This document shows, in pieces, positions 43,491 to 54,394 of a stretch of 64,000 nucleotides of DNA. The translations under genes and the position numbers were made by a program. The DNA lies in contig OX235273.1 in NCBI GenBank assembly GCA_944472155.2, positions 1,709,204-1,773,203 on the forward strand, read 5' to 3'. The first letter of the stretch is position 1; each line of letters starts with the position of its first letter. Below the pieces are notes generated by a model that saw nothing but the letters and a program-made list of their open reading frames with translations, ran no database searches and had not been told where the DNA came from. Source of the DNA: Trichobilharzia szidati. Lineage: Eukaryota > Platyhelminthes > Trematoda > Strigeidida > Schistosomatidae.

Positions 43491-45491
43491 AGCGAAGGAA
43501 ATTTTCTTTTTGATGAAGTCATCAACTAGGCTGTTCACTCGTGTATTTATAATAAATGGGTGGGAAAGTTCCAGAACAATTTCCAGTCAAGGGTCAAATT
43601 AATAAAATTACAATTAGGAATTAAAATGCCATAATAAACAGGGCAACGGATAAAACTCAAACAAAGTAACATCATAATTATTAAGAAGATTTATATATTG
43701 AGCAACCAGGGGTTGGAAATGTAGAAATAACAAAATAGACAGGATGTTTGGGTTTCAAATCTAATGGGATCATAACTAATGTGACGCATAATTGTTAATG
43801 CATTTAGGGATTAAATGTGTATAAATAATAAAATGACAAAATAGACAGGAAGTTAGGGTGTAAAAATGTGGTATTGTAAATAGGGATTAAAAAAACTTAA
43901 AATAACATGAATAAACAGGAAGTTTGGATAAGAAAGGCAATGGGATAGTCACTATTGAAAGAATTACCTGTTCATGATGGCCATGGGAGTAGCAAGAGTT
44001 GGACACATTTCTCTTGGATACATAGCGTGGGTTTGAGCTATTGGATGGCTAGAGCCTCGGCTATGCCCACATGTCTTGATATTACTCCCTTTGATTGGTT
44101 TGATCGAATCTTATATATTATTTTGAAGGATTTTTCGAATGTCGCTGAATGGCCTGAATCGACTAGATATTCTGTCACTGAATTATATACACGTTTTCGT
44201 TCTCCTTTTACTAGCCAGGCTGGATAGTGTTCATGAGTGCGTTTTTCAAGTTGGCGCATGGTACGACCAATGTACTCAGTCAGCTCCGCAAGAGCAAGTA
44301 AACTGGTATATGTACGTTGAAGTGGCCCAGTGCGACAGCTTATCTTTCACGTTCTGGCTGAACAGTTTCTTGGAGGAAATCTTCAGTCGTGGTCCTCAGA
44401 GATTCGCAGAGGTGTTTACGAAGGATTTCTGCTTCATTGTCGCCTTTGAATTCCAGATTAAGCACAAGCATCTTCTTCGGGACAGATTTGACTTGTTTAG
44501 AAATCTTCTTTGATTTGAGATTCTTGTCCATGAACCCAGGCGGAAAATCACTTTCAATCAAGGTTCCTGTGAGATTACGCAGTTCTTCATCAATCACTTC
44601 CTCGCTACAAATCTTCCGAATAAGGTTCCTCTGTCTGCTTAGATGCACGAAGCTTTGAAAGTTGATGAATTGTCCATTTCGTGTAGGCCTTTTGTATATG
44701 TGCCTTTAACAGAAAATTGTCAGCGTTTTTTGTCAGATTGACGTCGAGAAAGTGGAATATTCCGTTGAATTCAGCTTCAAGAGTAAAGTTGATGTTTCAG
44801 TGGACGTTGTTGAAGGTTTGAAGTAAGTTTATAAGGTCCAGGTTCTCATCACAAATTATGAAAGTATCGTCAATGTTTCTCTTGTAAAGATGGAAATCAG
44901 TGATGTTCGATAGTGAGAAGTTGTTTTCGAGGCTGGCGAAAAACAGTCGGCCAAGAGACGACCCAGTGGAGAGCCTATTGCTTCACCGTCTGTTTACCTG
45001 TAGATTTCATTATTAAATCTGTTTTAGACGTTGAAGGTGCAACGTAGTAATACCTCCTTTAGATAATGGATCGGTATGCCGACATCTATGCTGTTGCATT
45101 GGATGAAGTCATACAGAAAGCATATCGTTTCTGTTAGTGGAACATTGGTGAACAGAGAGACGACGTCTAGGGAGACCATATGTTTATCTGTGAGATTGAC
45201 GATTTTAACTGAATCGACGAAATCTAATGTATCGCTTTTCTTTCACTGGTCCAAGAATTTCTACCAGCCACTTCGCGACTTGCTGATGTGGTGAACCAAT
45301 CATATTTAATATTGGGCGGAGTTGGACGTCCTTTTTGTGCATTTTGGACAGTCCGTAAATTCGTGGCGATATAGAACCAGATGGGCGACCCTTAACCGGA
45401 AATTATTCTGCAACTTTCCCACCTATTTATTATAAATACACGAATGAACACCCTAGTTGATGACTTCATCAAAAAGAAAATTTCCTTCACT
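43491..45491 (-). mobile_element. PLE flanked by ~82-bp inverted repeats
   Basis: The terminal segments 43491-43572 and 45410-45491 are inverted copies with only a few mismatches. Between them is a minus-strand PLE (coding remnant 43955-45400) and a 3' UTR at 43573-43954. PLEs are known to carry pseudo-LTRs that may be direct or inverted, and this fits the inverted form. The outer end on both sides contains GATGAAGTCATCAACTAGG or its complement. Confidence 0.85.
43955..45400 (-). pseudogene. PLE RT / GIY-YIG polyprotein, frameshifted
   Basis: The most complete PLE coding region here. Minus-strand blocks from 45400: SPRIYGLSKMHKKDVQLRPI, LNMIGSPHQQVAKWLVEILG, MVSLDVVSLFTNVPLTETIC (motif A), YLKEVLLRCTFNV, DGEAIGSPLGRLLAD (motif B), YKRNIDDTFIICDENLDL (motif C; IDD for the usual VDD), FHFLDVNLTKNADNFLLKAH, KAYTKWTIHQL, RQRNLIRKICSEEVIDEELR (44648-44340 frame), VPKKMLVLNLEFKGDNEAEI, then a damaged endonuclease and EHYPAWLVKGERKRVYNSVT, DSGHSATFEKSFKIIYKIRS. 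At least four frameshifts. The GIY-YIG Tyr/Arg core near 44260-44330 is degraded. Confidence 0.88.
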
Positions 45492-45789
45492 CTAAATGTA
45501 TTTTTTTTCCCTATATTCCGTAACCAGTCTATGTTAACTCTGGTTGGTGATGAAGATAGTGAAGTCTTCAGTTATCTTTTGCTCAAACTTTACTCCTAAA
45601 TATTTGTAGAAAAAAATTCTATGCTGTCTTGGTGTACACACTTTTTCTGACCGAAATTTGTCTTACTTCCCTTCCCCAGAGTGGAGAGGCGGCATTACTG
45701 ACTAGCCGGTCGTCTAGGGAAAGAAAGGACTTCACTGCTGTTACATCACCTTTTTCGCTAGTACTACTTTAACGGGAGAAGTGAGAAGC

Positions 45790-46365
45790 TTGGCAATGTC
45801 CCAGGTCTCCTTATCATCAATCTGAAACCAGTCTGGACATATTCTGCACGCAGTCAGCATAAAGAACAAGGTTCGGATTTTTGACACAAATGGAGAGTCA
45901 GCTAATCAGTTCAATATGAGTCAGAAACTTGGCAGGCGTGTCGCGAAAAAAATTTCCTACAAGTTACGGACCTTTATCGACAGCTGCCACCCTCTCTAGT
46001 TCCATACAGAAGATCAAATAGCCAGAAAGAGTTAGCGACAGGAAACTCTGGCTGGGAAAAACCAACGGCCAACTACTCAACAAATATGCGGGAGAAAAGA
46101 GAGGTGGATTGGGCTCACGGCACTGAGGAGGCCATCAAATGACATCGCGCTAGATTTAAACCATCGCCCGAGTGGAATGTCAATGGAAAGCGACGAGTGT
46201 GTCGTCACTTTGAGAGTGACATGGTGGAGATGGTGTAGGGAGGAGGAGGTCAAAGATTATTGGCAGTCCTGGACCAGCTGCAGAGGACGGCATAAAATAG
46301 AAGAAAGTGGAAGTGTGTTGTAGGCGCCCTATGTTCCACTTGGAATCCAAGAGAACAATAGTAGT
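45790..46365 (+). mobile_element. SR2-like (RTE-clade) 3' fragment
   Basis: Blocks: SIKNKVRIFDTNGESAN, MSQKLGRRVAKKISYKLRTF, IDSCH, QICGRKERWIGL and LRVTWWRWCREEE, ending CTATGTTCCACTTGGAATCC and GAACAATAGTAG at 46365. Many frame changes. Confidence 0.75.
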
Positions 46366-47065
46366 GTCTTCAAGTTAATTGATTGGGAAGAAAGAATAAT
46401 TGATTATGAGGGATGTTGATGGGTCACGTTCTAAATTGTTGAAGAATTCAGAAAAATTTCCCGGTTACATGAGTAAAATTGGATTCGCCAAACTGCTTTC
46501 GAATGCATAGATCAGTTTATTCCTTGTATGTAACAAGAAACTTCACCGTGAACAGAAAATGCAGCTGGTGACTTTCTGGATGAAATGGTTTTACCTTATC
46601 CATCTGTTTGAATGATTTCTCTATTTTATGCACATCTATGTGTAAAAAACAACAAGGTGATCAAGAACTGAGCTAATATTAAGTTTAATGAAAATGTTTT
46701 AAGCACAATTGACTATTGTTCATAATCATATCAATTATAAACACATAACTTCCAAAATTTCCATTCATAGTTTCCTTTATTCTGTATATATGTCCAAACC
46801 AAATTCACTTTTAACAGTTTGAAAAAAATTGGGCATTGAATATATGATATTCATTTATTGTTAACGTTTTTGTATTTCTCAGTGAATGGTTAGTGAACAA
46901 AGAGTATTCTTTCCGATAACTTCGTCATAACGTTCCACAGTTATATATACATGATAGTAGTGAATACATTGGTGTCATTAACAACAATAATGTTGTTTAA
47001 ATAACATCGAATCAATAATAATAATATCAATGGAAAGCATCAGCATAACAATACAATGAATATTA
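46366..47065. other. No gene seen
   Basis: AT-rich unassigned DNA. Confidence 0.4.
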
Positions 47066-47069
47066 GAGA

Positions 47070-47350
47070 AATTAGGAAAGATGATAATACAAATTCATGA
47101 ATTTATAGTCCCCTCTGAAGGCCAGCCAAGGCAGTGAAAGTGACTGGAATTTGCTTCTTCTGCATACAGAGTAACAGTTGTTTCAGGCGAATAGCGACAG
47201 CATCTGTTGTTTGGAGTATTCGATACCTGGATGCTTTCGGTAACCGGTAGATGATAGAGAAGGCTTCTTCAATGCTGGCTTTGTGGCCGGTTTCGACCAG
47301 GTGGTCTAATATCCAACTGTTGATGGTAGTTTTCACTACACCAGTCAAGA
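47070..47350 (-). mobile_element. PLE C-terminal fragment
   Basis: The minus strand reads TGVVKTTINSWILDHLVETG, HKASIEEAFSIIYRLPKASR and AVAIRLKQLLLCMQKKQIPV. It has the same family and 3' boundary as 30018-30327. The GIY-YIG core is missing. Confidence 0.75.
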
Positions 47351-47724
47351 AACTTAACCCTAATTTCCTATTGTTTACGAAGACGCTTCAAACCGATAAT
47401 TACTATGTAACTTTCTCAACTTTAACTTCAAAACACCAGTATTTGTTTGAAAGTTACATTGTTTGGCAATTAAAGTAAAAACGGTTACAAGTCTATTAAC
47501 AAATGTTTTATACAAAATGTAATGTACTTTTATTCGTATTCTTTCGTCTTCTTTCAACTTGTACACGACTGAACCATTCGCACCTTCGAGTTGCCCACCA
47601 ATGGCTACCAAGATCAATAAACAAACGTTCAATGTGCCCGTCCTTTGACACCGTATGTGCTCTATTTCATCGAGGATCTGGAAAGTATGCGCTGGAGAAT
47701 CGCTTGACGGTGAACTGGGAAATC
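47351..47724. other. Unassigned
   Basis: Short frames on both strands, none recognised. Confidence 0.35.
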
Positions 47725-48105
47725 TCTAGAGAACCCTGATACAAAATGTTTTCACACCCAGATTCATAGACAAGAATCTAAGATCAGAGACAACGTCCAA
47801 AAAAATCCACATTGCCAACAAAAAGACGGTGATGCTTAATCCCGAATTTAAAAATGATACTGAAATAGAACGTCTCTGTGGACGACGCTTGAAATCTCTC
47901 TGTAAAACATACTTCGCCGCCAGCCTACAAGAAACTAGTCAACCAGCATCGGGCCACTTCAACATGCATATAACAGTTCACATGCTCATGTATCCCCAAG
48001 TGCATTGGCCGTACCATGAATTCGCTTGCAAAATGCCCTCGGGAACACTGCCCAGCATTGTAAGCAAAGGGAAAACGCAAGGTTTTGTACACTTCGGTAA
48101 CAGAA
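47725..48105 (+). mobile_element. PLE middle fragment
   Basis: Plus-strand frame TPRFIDKNLRSETTSKKIHI, ANKKTVMLNPEFKNDTEIER and RRLKSLCKTYFAASLQETSQ, then a degraded endonuclease and SKGKTQGFVHF. It corresponds to VPKKMLVLNLEFKGDNEAEI in the copy at 43491-45491. It meets a minus-strand PLE at about 48105. Confidence 0.72.
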
Positions 48106-48545
48106 CATCTGGTTCGCGTCCACTGAGAACACCTTTATTAGGTCACACTGGTAGATGTTCCCGAGCATGAAAAACCAAGTTCCCAGAACAACGACCGATA
48201 TAACTCCCTCCACTGGAAGCGCAGTTGAATTGGTAGATACACTTAGAAGTGGCTAGATTAGGTACTTCATCTTGCAGTTGAGGAATCACCACAGGTCGTG
48301 TGGGAAATACGATTTCTTGTTTGCCAGCATTAGAAGTTCTTTGAACTGATTTTCTTAACTACTTCGTTATTATTTCGCTAGGTATATCACCCTTGAATTT
48401 CAGTCGTATATATAAAGACATCTTGTTTACGGATAGTAATTAGTGGTTTTCAACCTTTTTAGTCATATGTTTCCTAATGAATTTGTCTGGATAACTGTTT
48501 TCATTCAAGGTAATTAAAGATGAACTAAGGATTGTATAAGATTGT
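48105..48545 (-). mobile_element. PLE middle fragment with GIY-YIG core, minus strand
   Basis: From 48540 leftwards: LITLNENSYPDKFIRKHMTK, KMSLYIRLKFKGDIPSEIIT, LATSKCIYQFNCASSGGSYI then GRCSGNLVFHAREHLP. The GIY-YIG core is present with Arg and Glu-His retained, although CTCG is replaced by CASSG. Stops are present. Confidence 0.72.
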
Positions 48546-48774
48546 CAGGTTAAACATATAGATCAAAGTAGCAGAAAAGTGTCAGTCAGATTAGCGGTGC
48601 ACAAAATCCTTGCAAAATCCAGATTAGACGACTCTAATAAGATAAGAAATCTGTGAAATAACTCAGCTGTAGCACTAACTACAAGTAATTACACACAACC
48701 ATACAATAGAATGGGATAAGATGACAGTTCTAAAATCTAATATAACAGGGTGGAGGGAGAGACATTGATAATGG

Positions 48775-49290
48775 AAGACTTGTTTATGGAATCAACTGCT
48801 CTACAGTCCCATTTGGGGACTCTCGAGCAGTTCGAAATCACTGCCCCGCCAAGGATAGAATCCAGAACGTTCAACTTAAGAGATCAAGCTCACTGACTAA
48901 TTAGCCACTTGGGTTGGAATTCAATGATCCCTAAATTCTAACTTTGCTAACTTGTGATATCTTATAATCTGAATTTCAACCTCCAGCTCACTGATGACTA
49001 CTGGATGGATTTCCTGGAGCTGTAATAGGAAGTCGTGACTAGTGGAATTCACCGTGTTTCATGATAAAGAGGATTTTCATTTAAAGTGTTGGTGAGGCTA
49101 GAGTACAACTGATTTAAAGGTCAACGAGAATGATCTCGTAATCTGAAGGTCTCGGGTAAGTTCCCTGACGCAACCGTGCCTACACACTCCTGAAGTATCC
49201 CATAAAGGATTAAACAACCGTCCAGTGCTCCCTAATTTTCAGCAACCTTTCGAAGTGATACCGAATTTTGATGATAATCCAACAATTGAA
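48775..49290. mobile_element. Decayed SM-alpha-like pair
   Basis: A minus-like half (48775-48930, tRNA-head complement near 48845-48915) and a plus-like half (49120-49280: GATCTCGTAATCTGAAGGTC, GTCCAGTGCTCCCTAATTTT) are recognisable but strongly mutated. The hammerhead core is lost. Confidence 0.45.
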
Positions 49291-49795
49291 ACATGACATG
49301 AGTTTTTCAACGAAGAATCTATTAGAAGGAATTTATCTCCCAATAACCAGCCGGTTAGTAATGGTTTACCTTCACTGAAATTCGTAAATGAGTTAAAAAG
49401 CGTTCAGAATAGTACAATATTATCATTATCCATTCACTGATTTCTGAGTGCTACATGAGGCCTCAACGACACATCTCCGTCACACTCAGTTCTCTCTGAA
49501 ATCACTTTCAACTGCATCTATATAACTGACTGTAAGCTTTTATTTTTGCTTTTAGACGTCTAAATCGTTGCTCCATATTCAGATTCTATTCGAGGACCTG
49601 ACTCGTATATGAAATCACTTGAAGATCTCCACATCTAATGTCCAATCTGTCTGTACTTCCTTCTACATATTTTTCGCGCAGTAAATTATTCTCCTGTTTT
49701 TCATGATACTGCTGAAATAATTGCTCATTTAGTCGAACTTTCTTGACTGTCATTATCAAGGAGTAAGGTAAACGAAGATGAAAATAAGAACGAAG
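49291..49795. other. Mostly unassigned
   Basis: 49448-49510 weakly resembles an antisense SR2-like end (CATGAGGCCTCAACGACACA). Otherwise nothing recognised. Confidence 0.35.
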
Positions 49796-49796
49796 A

Positions 49797-50890
49797 AGGG
49801 AACTGGGGTGACTCAGACAAGTCCTTATAGAGAATGGATATCCTCCAAGATTTATCGAGAAAAACATGAAGTTAAGGGAAAAGCTTGAAAGAATCCAGAC
49901 GGTGCCGAAGAAACCGCTATTTATGAGTGTTGAATTTAGAGGTGATATTGCAGCTGAGATCCTAAAGAATCGCTTATGCAGATACCTGAGAAAATGCTTC
50001 TTTATGGCTGAGCTACGTATCAATTTCTACAGCCGACAAATGACCAACGGATGTGTGAAGGATAAACTGCCGCTTTGGGCCACCTCAATGTGTGTTTATA
50101 AATTCACCTGCTCGTGTGGAGCTAATTATATTGGCCGCACAAAGCGCACGCTTTCCAAACGCATCTCTGAGCATTATCCGGCATGGTTAGCAAAGGGACA
50201 ATGTAAGACAATTACTGGCTCAATTCCCCAGCACTTGGTGAACTCAGGCCACGTAGCTCCACCGGAGTCGTCTTTCAAGATCATCTACAAAGTGAAGCAA
50301 AATGGTACAAAGGGCATCAGGTTTTGGCTTTTGTGTATGGCGGAGGCGCTGGCAGTTCATCGATACAACCCTGAACTTTGTATACAGAAAAAGTTTTTAC
50401 ACTCTCTTATTCTACCTTGGTCTTAACCTCTTGACTAGTCGTTCCCTGTAAAATCTGTTGATTTTCTCTATTTTTTAATTTTTAATTTTACTTTTAGTTT
50501 GCTTTTACTCTAATAATTAATTCACTGTCATCACTCTCATATGTTCTTTTTGTGCATTTTCACAACCTCATCACACTTGTTAAACTGACACTCAACTACC
50601 ACCTTCATTTTCACTCAATAGCAATTTTAACCATATCAAATTTCTATCTTTGTTCCGTTGAGTACCACGTAATTTACAACTTTTAATTTTCCCTTCTAAA
50701 GCCACTTCTGAGTAATTATATATCAATAATGTCACCCCCTATTACTCAATAATAGACCACTACATATTTTTGTAAGTATAAATACGACTGTGAAGCCTCT
50801 GAAGTTGATTTCGTCGATAAAGAAAATTTTCTTCGCTGAATCTGTCTTTTATTTTCTTCATAAGAAGAAAGATTAAATTTCGGCATAACT
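49797..50890 (+). mobile_element. PLE 3' part with long tail
   Basis: Carries the endonuclease frame (49812-50426) and a 3' UTR of about 460 bp ending TCGTCGATAAAGAAAATTTT then CTTCGCTGAATC (50813-50845). The tail matches 40975-41030 and 55430-55500 in type. The 5' break at about 49797 is abrupt. Confidence 0.82.
49812..50426 (+). pseudogene. PLE GIY-YIG endonuclease part, frame intact
   Basis: An uninterrupted plus frame begins after a TGA at 49809; the first in-frame ATG is at 49866 and the frame stops at 50426 (186 codons). It reads QVLIENGYPPRFIEKN, VPKKPLFMSVEFRGDIAAEI, RYLRKCFFMAELRINFYSRQ, then the endonuclease CSCGANYIGRTKRTLSKRIS EH, YPAWLAKGQCKTITGSIPQH, SGHVAPPESSFKIIYKVKQN, AEALAVHRYNPELCIQKKFL and ends LILPWS. 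The core Tyr, Arg and Glu-His appear intact. No RT is attached, so it is a 5'-truncated PLE and not a host nuclease gene, although the fold might be preserved if translated. Confidence 0.85.
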
Positions 50891-51750
50891 CGTTAAATAT
50901 GCTGTGGAATTAAGGTTAATATGCTGCAAATCCGTTTCACAAGCCATCTCTTTCAACACAGACGTGTTTACACCGTTGAAATGTCTATATTTAGATCCAT
51001 CCATATTATGTAATACGAAGACTATGGGTTAACCTGAATTGACCTACTGTGGAAATTGACAATATGAATAGTAGAACTAATGATAGAGTCCTAATTTCAT
51101 TCGAAGTTATGTCTGTAGAACAAAATTTCAGAAGCACGTCAATCATGCGATAAAAACAGAATGGTCATACAAAAGATACCGTCCGGTGGATATATACAAT
51201 ATGACCTACTGTGTCTCACATACTATTAATCTTTCGACAAATTATGGCTTTACCGCCCATTGTCTACTTACAAATTATTAAAAGGAAGTTAGTGGATGAA
51301 TCCAGAATGGAGACTTCATCTTTTGTCTGGCTTCTTGTCTCAGACTGATACAGTTCAATGAATCGGCAGCTTAGGGTTGAAATCCATAATATAACAGAAT
51401 TTTAAGTAGGTAGGTTAAAGGGTTACGTGTAGGTATACTGATAAGAGTTACTGTGGACGGCGCTAATTCCTTATGAATCGAACTGCCGATTTAAAAAGAA
51501 CTGGTAGACCTATAGTAGACGAGTAAAGTCATCCAACAAGAAGAGAATGAAGCAGAAACGTAGGATTTTCTAAGGGATATAGACCGAAATGTAACTGTGT
51601 TTAGCATAAGCTTCATTTCTGTCTAGAATAAATAAATCCATAGAACTCATTTGCACTGACATATAGTTTAAGTGGTAGATAGTTAAAAGCATATAAGTCA
51701 GCAAAGAGATCTCCTATTTTTGTAAATCCACTTCAAAGATGTACAGTTAT
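50891..51750. other. No gene seen
   Basis: Unassigned AT-rich DNA. Confidence 0.4.
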
Positions 51751-51754
51751 TCAG

Positions 51755-51920
51755 GGTGTTTAATTTTAGGGAATGGGTTCGCTACCCTCATGCCCAACCT
51801 TCCTTCTTAACCAGGCTTATTACTGGCTTAGCCACGTTTAAGAGTGCGTCGGCTGGGGATCAAACCCTGGGCCACATGCATGGTTGGTGAGCATTCGACC
51901 GCTGTGCCACCAACGCTATT
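51755..51920 (-). mobile_element. tRNA-derived SINE 2, 5' part
   Basis: The minus strand has GCGTTGGTGGCACAGCGGTC, ACCAACCATGCATGTGGCCC and a mutated B box (GGTTTGATCCCC), then body CTAAGCCAGTAATAAGCCTG. The 3' end is lost near 51755. Confidence 0.75.
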
Positions 51921-53045
51921 ATTCATTTGAGTTAATTGGTTTATATCCTATCGTACACTAGAGAACGACGATATGTTACCAAAGAGAGCAACCATTGAGG
52001 TTCAATATGAAGTGTATAAACGTGACATGAAAATGAACGCAAAATCCATATTCCATTATTGCAAACAATTTGTTCATTTTAGTAATTTTCTATCTACCTC
52101 TACTCTTCTCTTTCATAATACCTACCTACTTTTGGTTTATAGACTATTCCTGTTTTCTCCACTCTCACTGTCAAAATTTTTGATAAATGTATTTAAAATT
52201 CATTTGAATTTTTGATGTCTATTGGAAGTATAGGCGCCATTTTGTATTGAAATGTGCGCCAACTTTTGTTTTGTCAAAAGTCAAACGGATATATATTCAA
52301 ATATATATATCTGAGGTAGTAAACACAGACGATTTATGAACGCGTTTTGTTTGTTTCAAAAGTGACTCTGACAACAATTCAAAGGGGAATATAATATTTA
52401 GCTTATGTAACATAAAAATTAAAGAGTGCTGATATTTGTTAAAAATAGGAAATTATTTGCATTGTGATGACTGTGAGACAGTTGTATTCGGACACAGTAA
52501 CCTAGATGATAACTTGCTATTTGCATTGCCTGACAGCCTTCGGTTTGGTGCCTAAACGACAGATCGTGAATGCTCAAAGCTCTGAAGTCGTAAGCTGTGA
52601 AAAGACGTTTACCTACTGATTCGTGATTTTCAGTCGTTTCTTCCAGCCGTTAGTAGTATCGTGACAAAATCAAACTTAAAAATGTCCCATTTCGAACAAG
52701 CTTTTAAAACACTAAGTATATAAAATTAGCAAGAATACAGAAAAGACTGGGAGTTATTTCTTCGAAAGTTGACCAGTATCTCAGTTCTTCTCTAGAAGTC
52801 ATCGTTCTGAGATCAGGTATGTCGTTATCTCGTCATCCTGATGTGAAAAGTGATGCATAACTGCTGAAATCGTTTGCAGACAATAAATTTATTGATTTGA
52901 GGTGATTACATTAGTCTGAATCACTCATCAGTCTTAAGTGTTTGTCACAACAGACATTAGTTTTTTACATCTCATAGACAATTCTGTGGGACTGCAATTA
53001 CAAGTTAGACAAAAATATGCATTTAAAACTGATTATAATGATGGC
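51921..53045. other. No gene seen
   Basis: AT-rich, with a short TATATA-rich stretch at 52290-52310. Small frames here have no recognised domain. Confidence 0.4.
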
Positions 53046-53049
53046 AGTT

Positions 53050-53565
53050 TACTGCCAGCTCTCGAAGACTAACAGAAAGAAATCAACAAGTTGCCCGAAG
53101 AAGCAGAAAAGACGGGATTCTGAATTAACATGGAGAAGATGGAGACGATGACGATAACCAACTAATCGGCATTAACAACAACCGCGAATCACTGTCAACG
53201 GAAAGAATTTGAAAGAGGTCACTTCCTTCACTTACATAGCCACTATCCTTTCAACTACACTTGGAACGGATGAAGATGTCAAAGATTCCAGAATTAGAAA
53301 AGCAAGACTGAGCTTCATCACTCTGAAATCAGTTTGGAAATCTTTTGCAATCACTATAAAGAACAAGATTCGGATTTTCAACACCCCTGTTAAGCCAGTT
53401 AGTGCTACTATATGGTTCAGAAACTTGGCGCACCTCATGTAAAGCATTTCCAACAGAATCACGGCAGACTTCTATCAACAGCTGCCTTCTCTTGCTTTAT
53501 ACTGAAGATCAAATGGCCGGCTGGCCATAAAGAATTAGCAACAAGAAACTCTGCAACCACCTCGA
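53050..53565 (+). mobile_element. SR2-like (RTE-clade) fragment
   Basis: Reads KEVTSFTYIATILSTTLGTD, EDVKDSRIRKARLSFITLKS and VWKSFAITIKNKIRIFNT; after frameshifts, a diverged RSNGRLAIKN block. It stops abruptly at about 53565 where a hairpin-containing sequence begins. Confidence 0.82.
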
Positions 53566-53590
53566 AGGAACTCATGTCCTTTCTGAGATT

Positions 53591-53640
53591 CGAACCCGCA
53601 TCGCTCACTTCTGCAGTTAGAAGTGAGCTATTCGGGTTCG
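53591..53640. other. 50-nt near-perfect hairpin with B-box arms
   Basis: CGAACCCG (53591-53598) pairs with CGGGTTCG (53633-53640). GCTCACTTCT (53603-53612) pairs with AGAAGTGAGC (53619-53628). The loop is GCAGTT, with a 4/4 internal loop. The outer arms are the B-box core of tRNA-like SINEs, so it may be a collapsed SINE dimer. Confidence 0.7.
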
Positions 53641-53654
53641 TCTTACAGACGAGT

Positions 53655-54044
53655 GCCAACTAGCACGAAACCTAGGTCCAAGCCTTTCTGTAAATTGCCT
53701 GCAACCATCTAATACCAACAGTTCAAAGTGCACCCTGATGGTGAGCCACCTAGAATGTTGGCCAGATTGCAAACTTGACTGATCGAGTCCACTGAAATGG
53801 TCACTGACTAGTGTTCAATCAAAGACTAGACGAGGTCACTTCTGTTTTAAACCATAAGCCTAATATCTGAAGATAATCACAATTCAAACTTTAAACCGAA
53901 TGCTTTTAACTTTTTGAGAACCTTCAGTTTCTATTTTCAAGATCAGAACAACTATTAGAAGTTATGAATGTAAATCACGTGATCTATAATTAAAGAAACA
54001 ATATTAAACACGTCTACTAAGAGTTATTTCTTTTACGGGATTTC
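53655..54044. other. Repeat shared with 1940-2010, then unassigned DNA
   Basis: 53660-53730 resembles 1940-2010. The remainder is not recognised. Confidence 0.4.
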
Positions 54045-54260
54045 ATTGTGAGCTGATGTCGGTTCAAACATTATTGGAAAACCTGTGAGTACTTGGCAGC
54101 TGTTTCGTCCCAGCTTGAGACTCTTCTGTAGTAGATATTACGTGCTTACTGATCAACCGTGATTTAAACCCTAGGTGAAAGGTCAGCTAGAGTGTAAGTT
54201 GTAACGACTAAGACCTTCTTGTTTTGATCTGAAAGTAGAAAATCAATTCTTGTGTTCTAC
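54045..54260 (-). mobile_element. SM-alpha-like SINE, subtype A, partial
   Basis: A minus copy with tail GAGCTGATGTCGGTTC at 54052-54067 and the hammerhead-like block at 54085-54130 (GGCAGCTGTTTCGTCCCAGC). The tRNA-like head is decayed. Confidence 0.6.
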
Positions 54261-54394
54261 TGCATAACTGATCAAAGCTTCCTTGAGTTACCCACAGTCA
54301 TGAAATGCCTCAACTACAGCGAAAAGACAGTAATTTGCAATAAGTCATTATATATAATATCACAGTAGCTGTATCCTCGAGCAGCTTGTCAACT

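Noticed and set aside
45440..45485. Hammerhead in the inverted repeat (TTGATGACTTCATC..AAAA)
   Set aside because: TTGATGA and AAAA resemble the core, but C3 and GAAA are wrong and stem II is only three pairs, so I could not build a convincing fold.
49586..50023. 145-codon minus-strand frame
   Set aside because: Its recognisable part is antisense to the PLE linker and endonuclease at 49812-50426.
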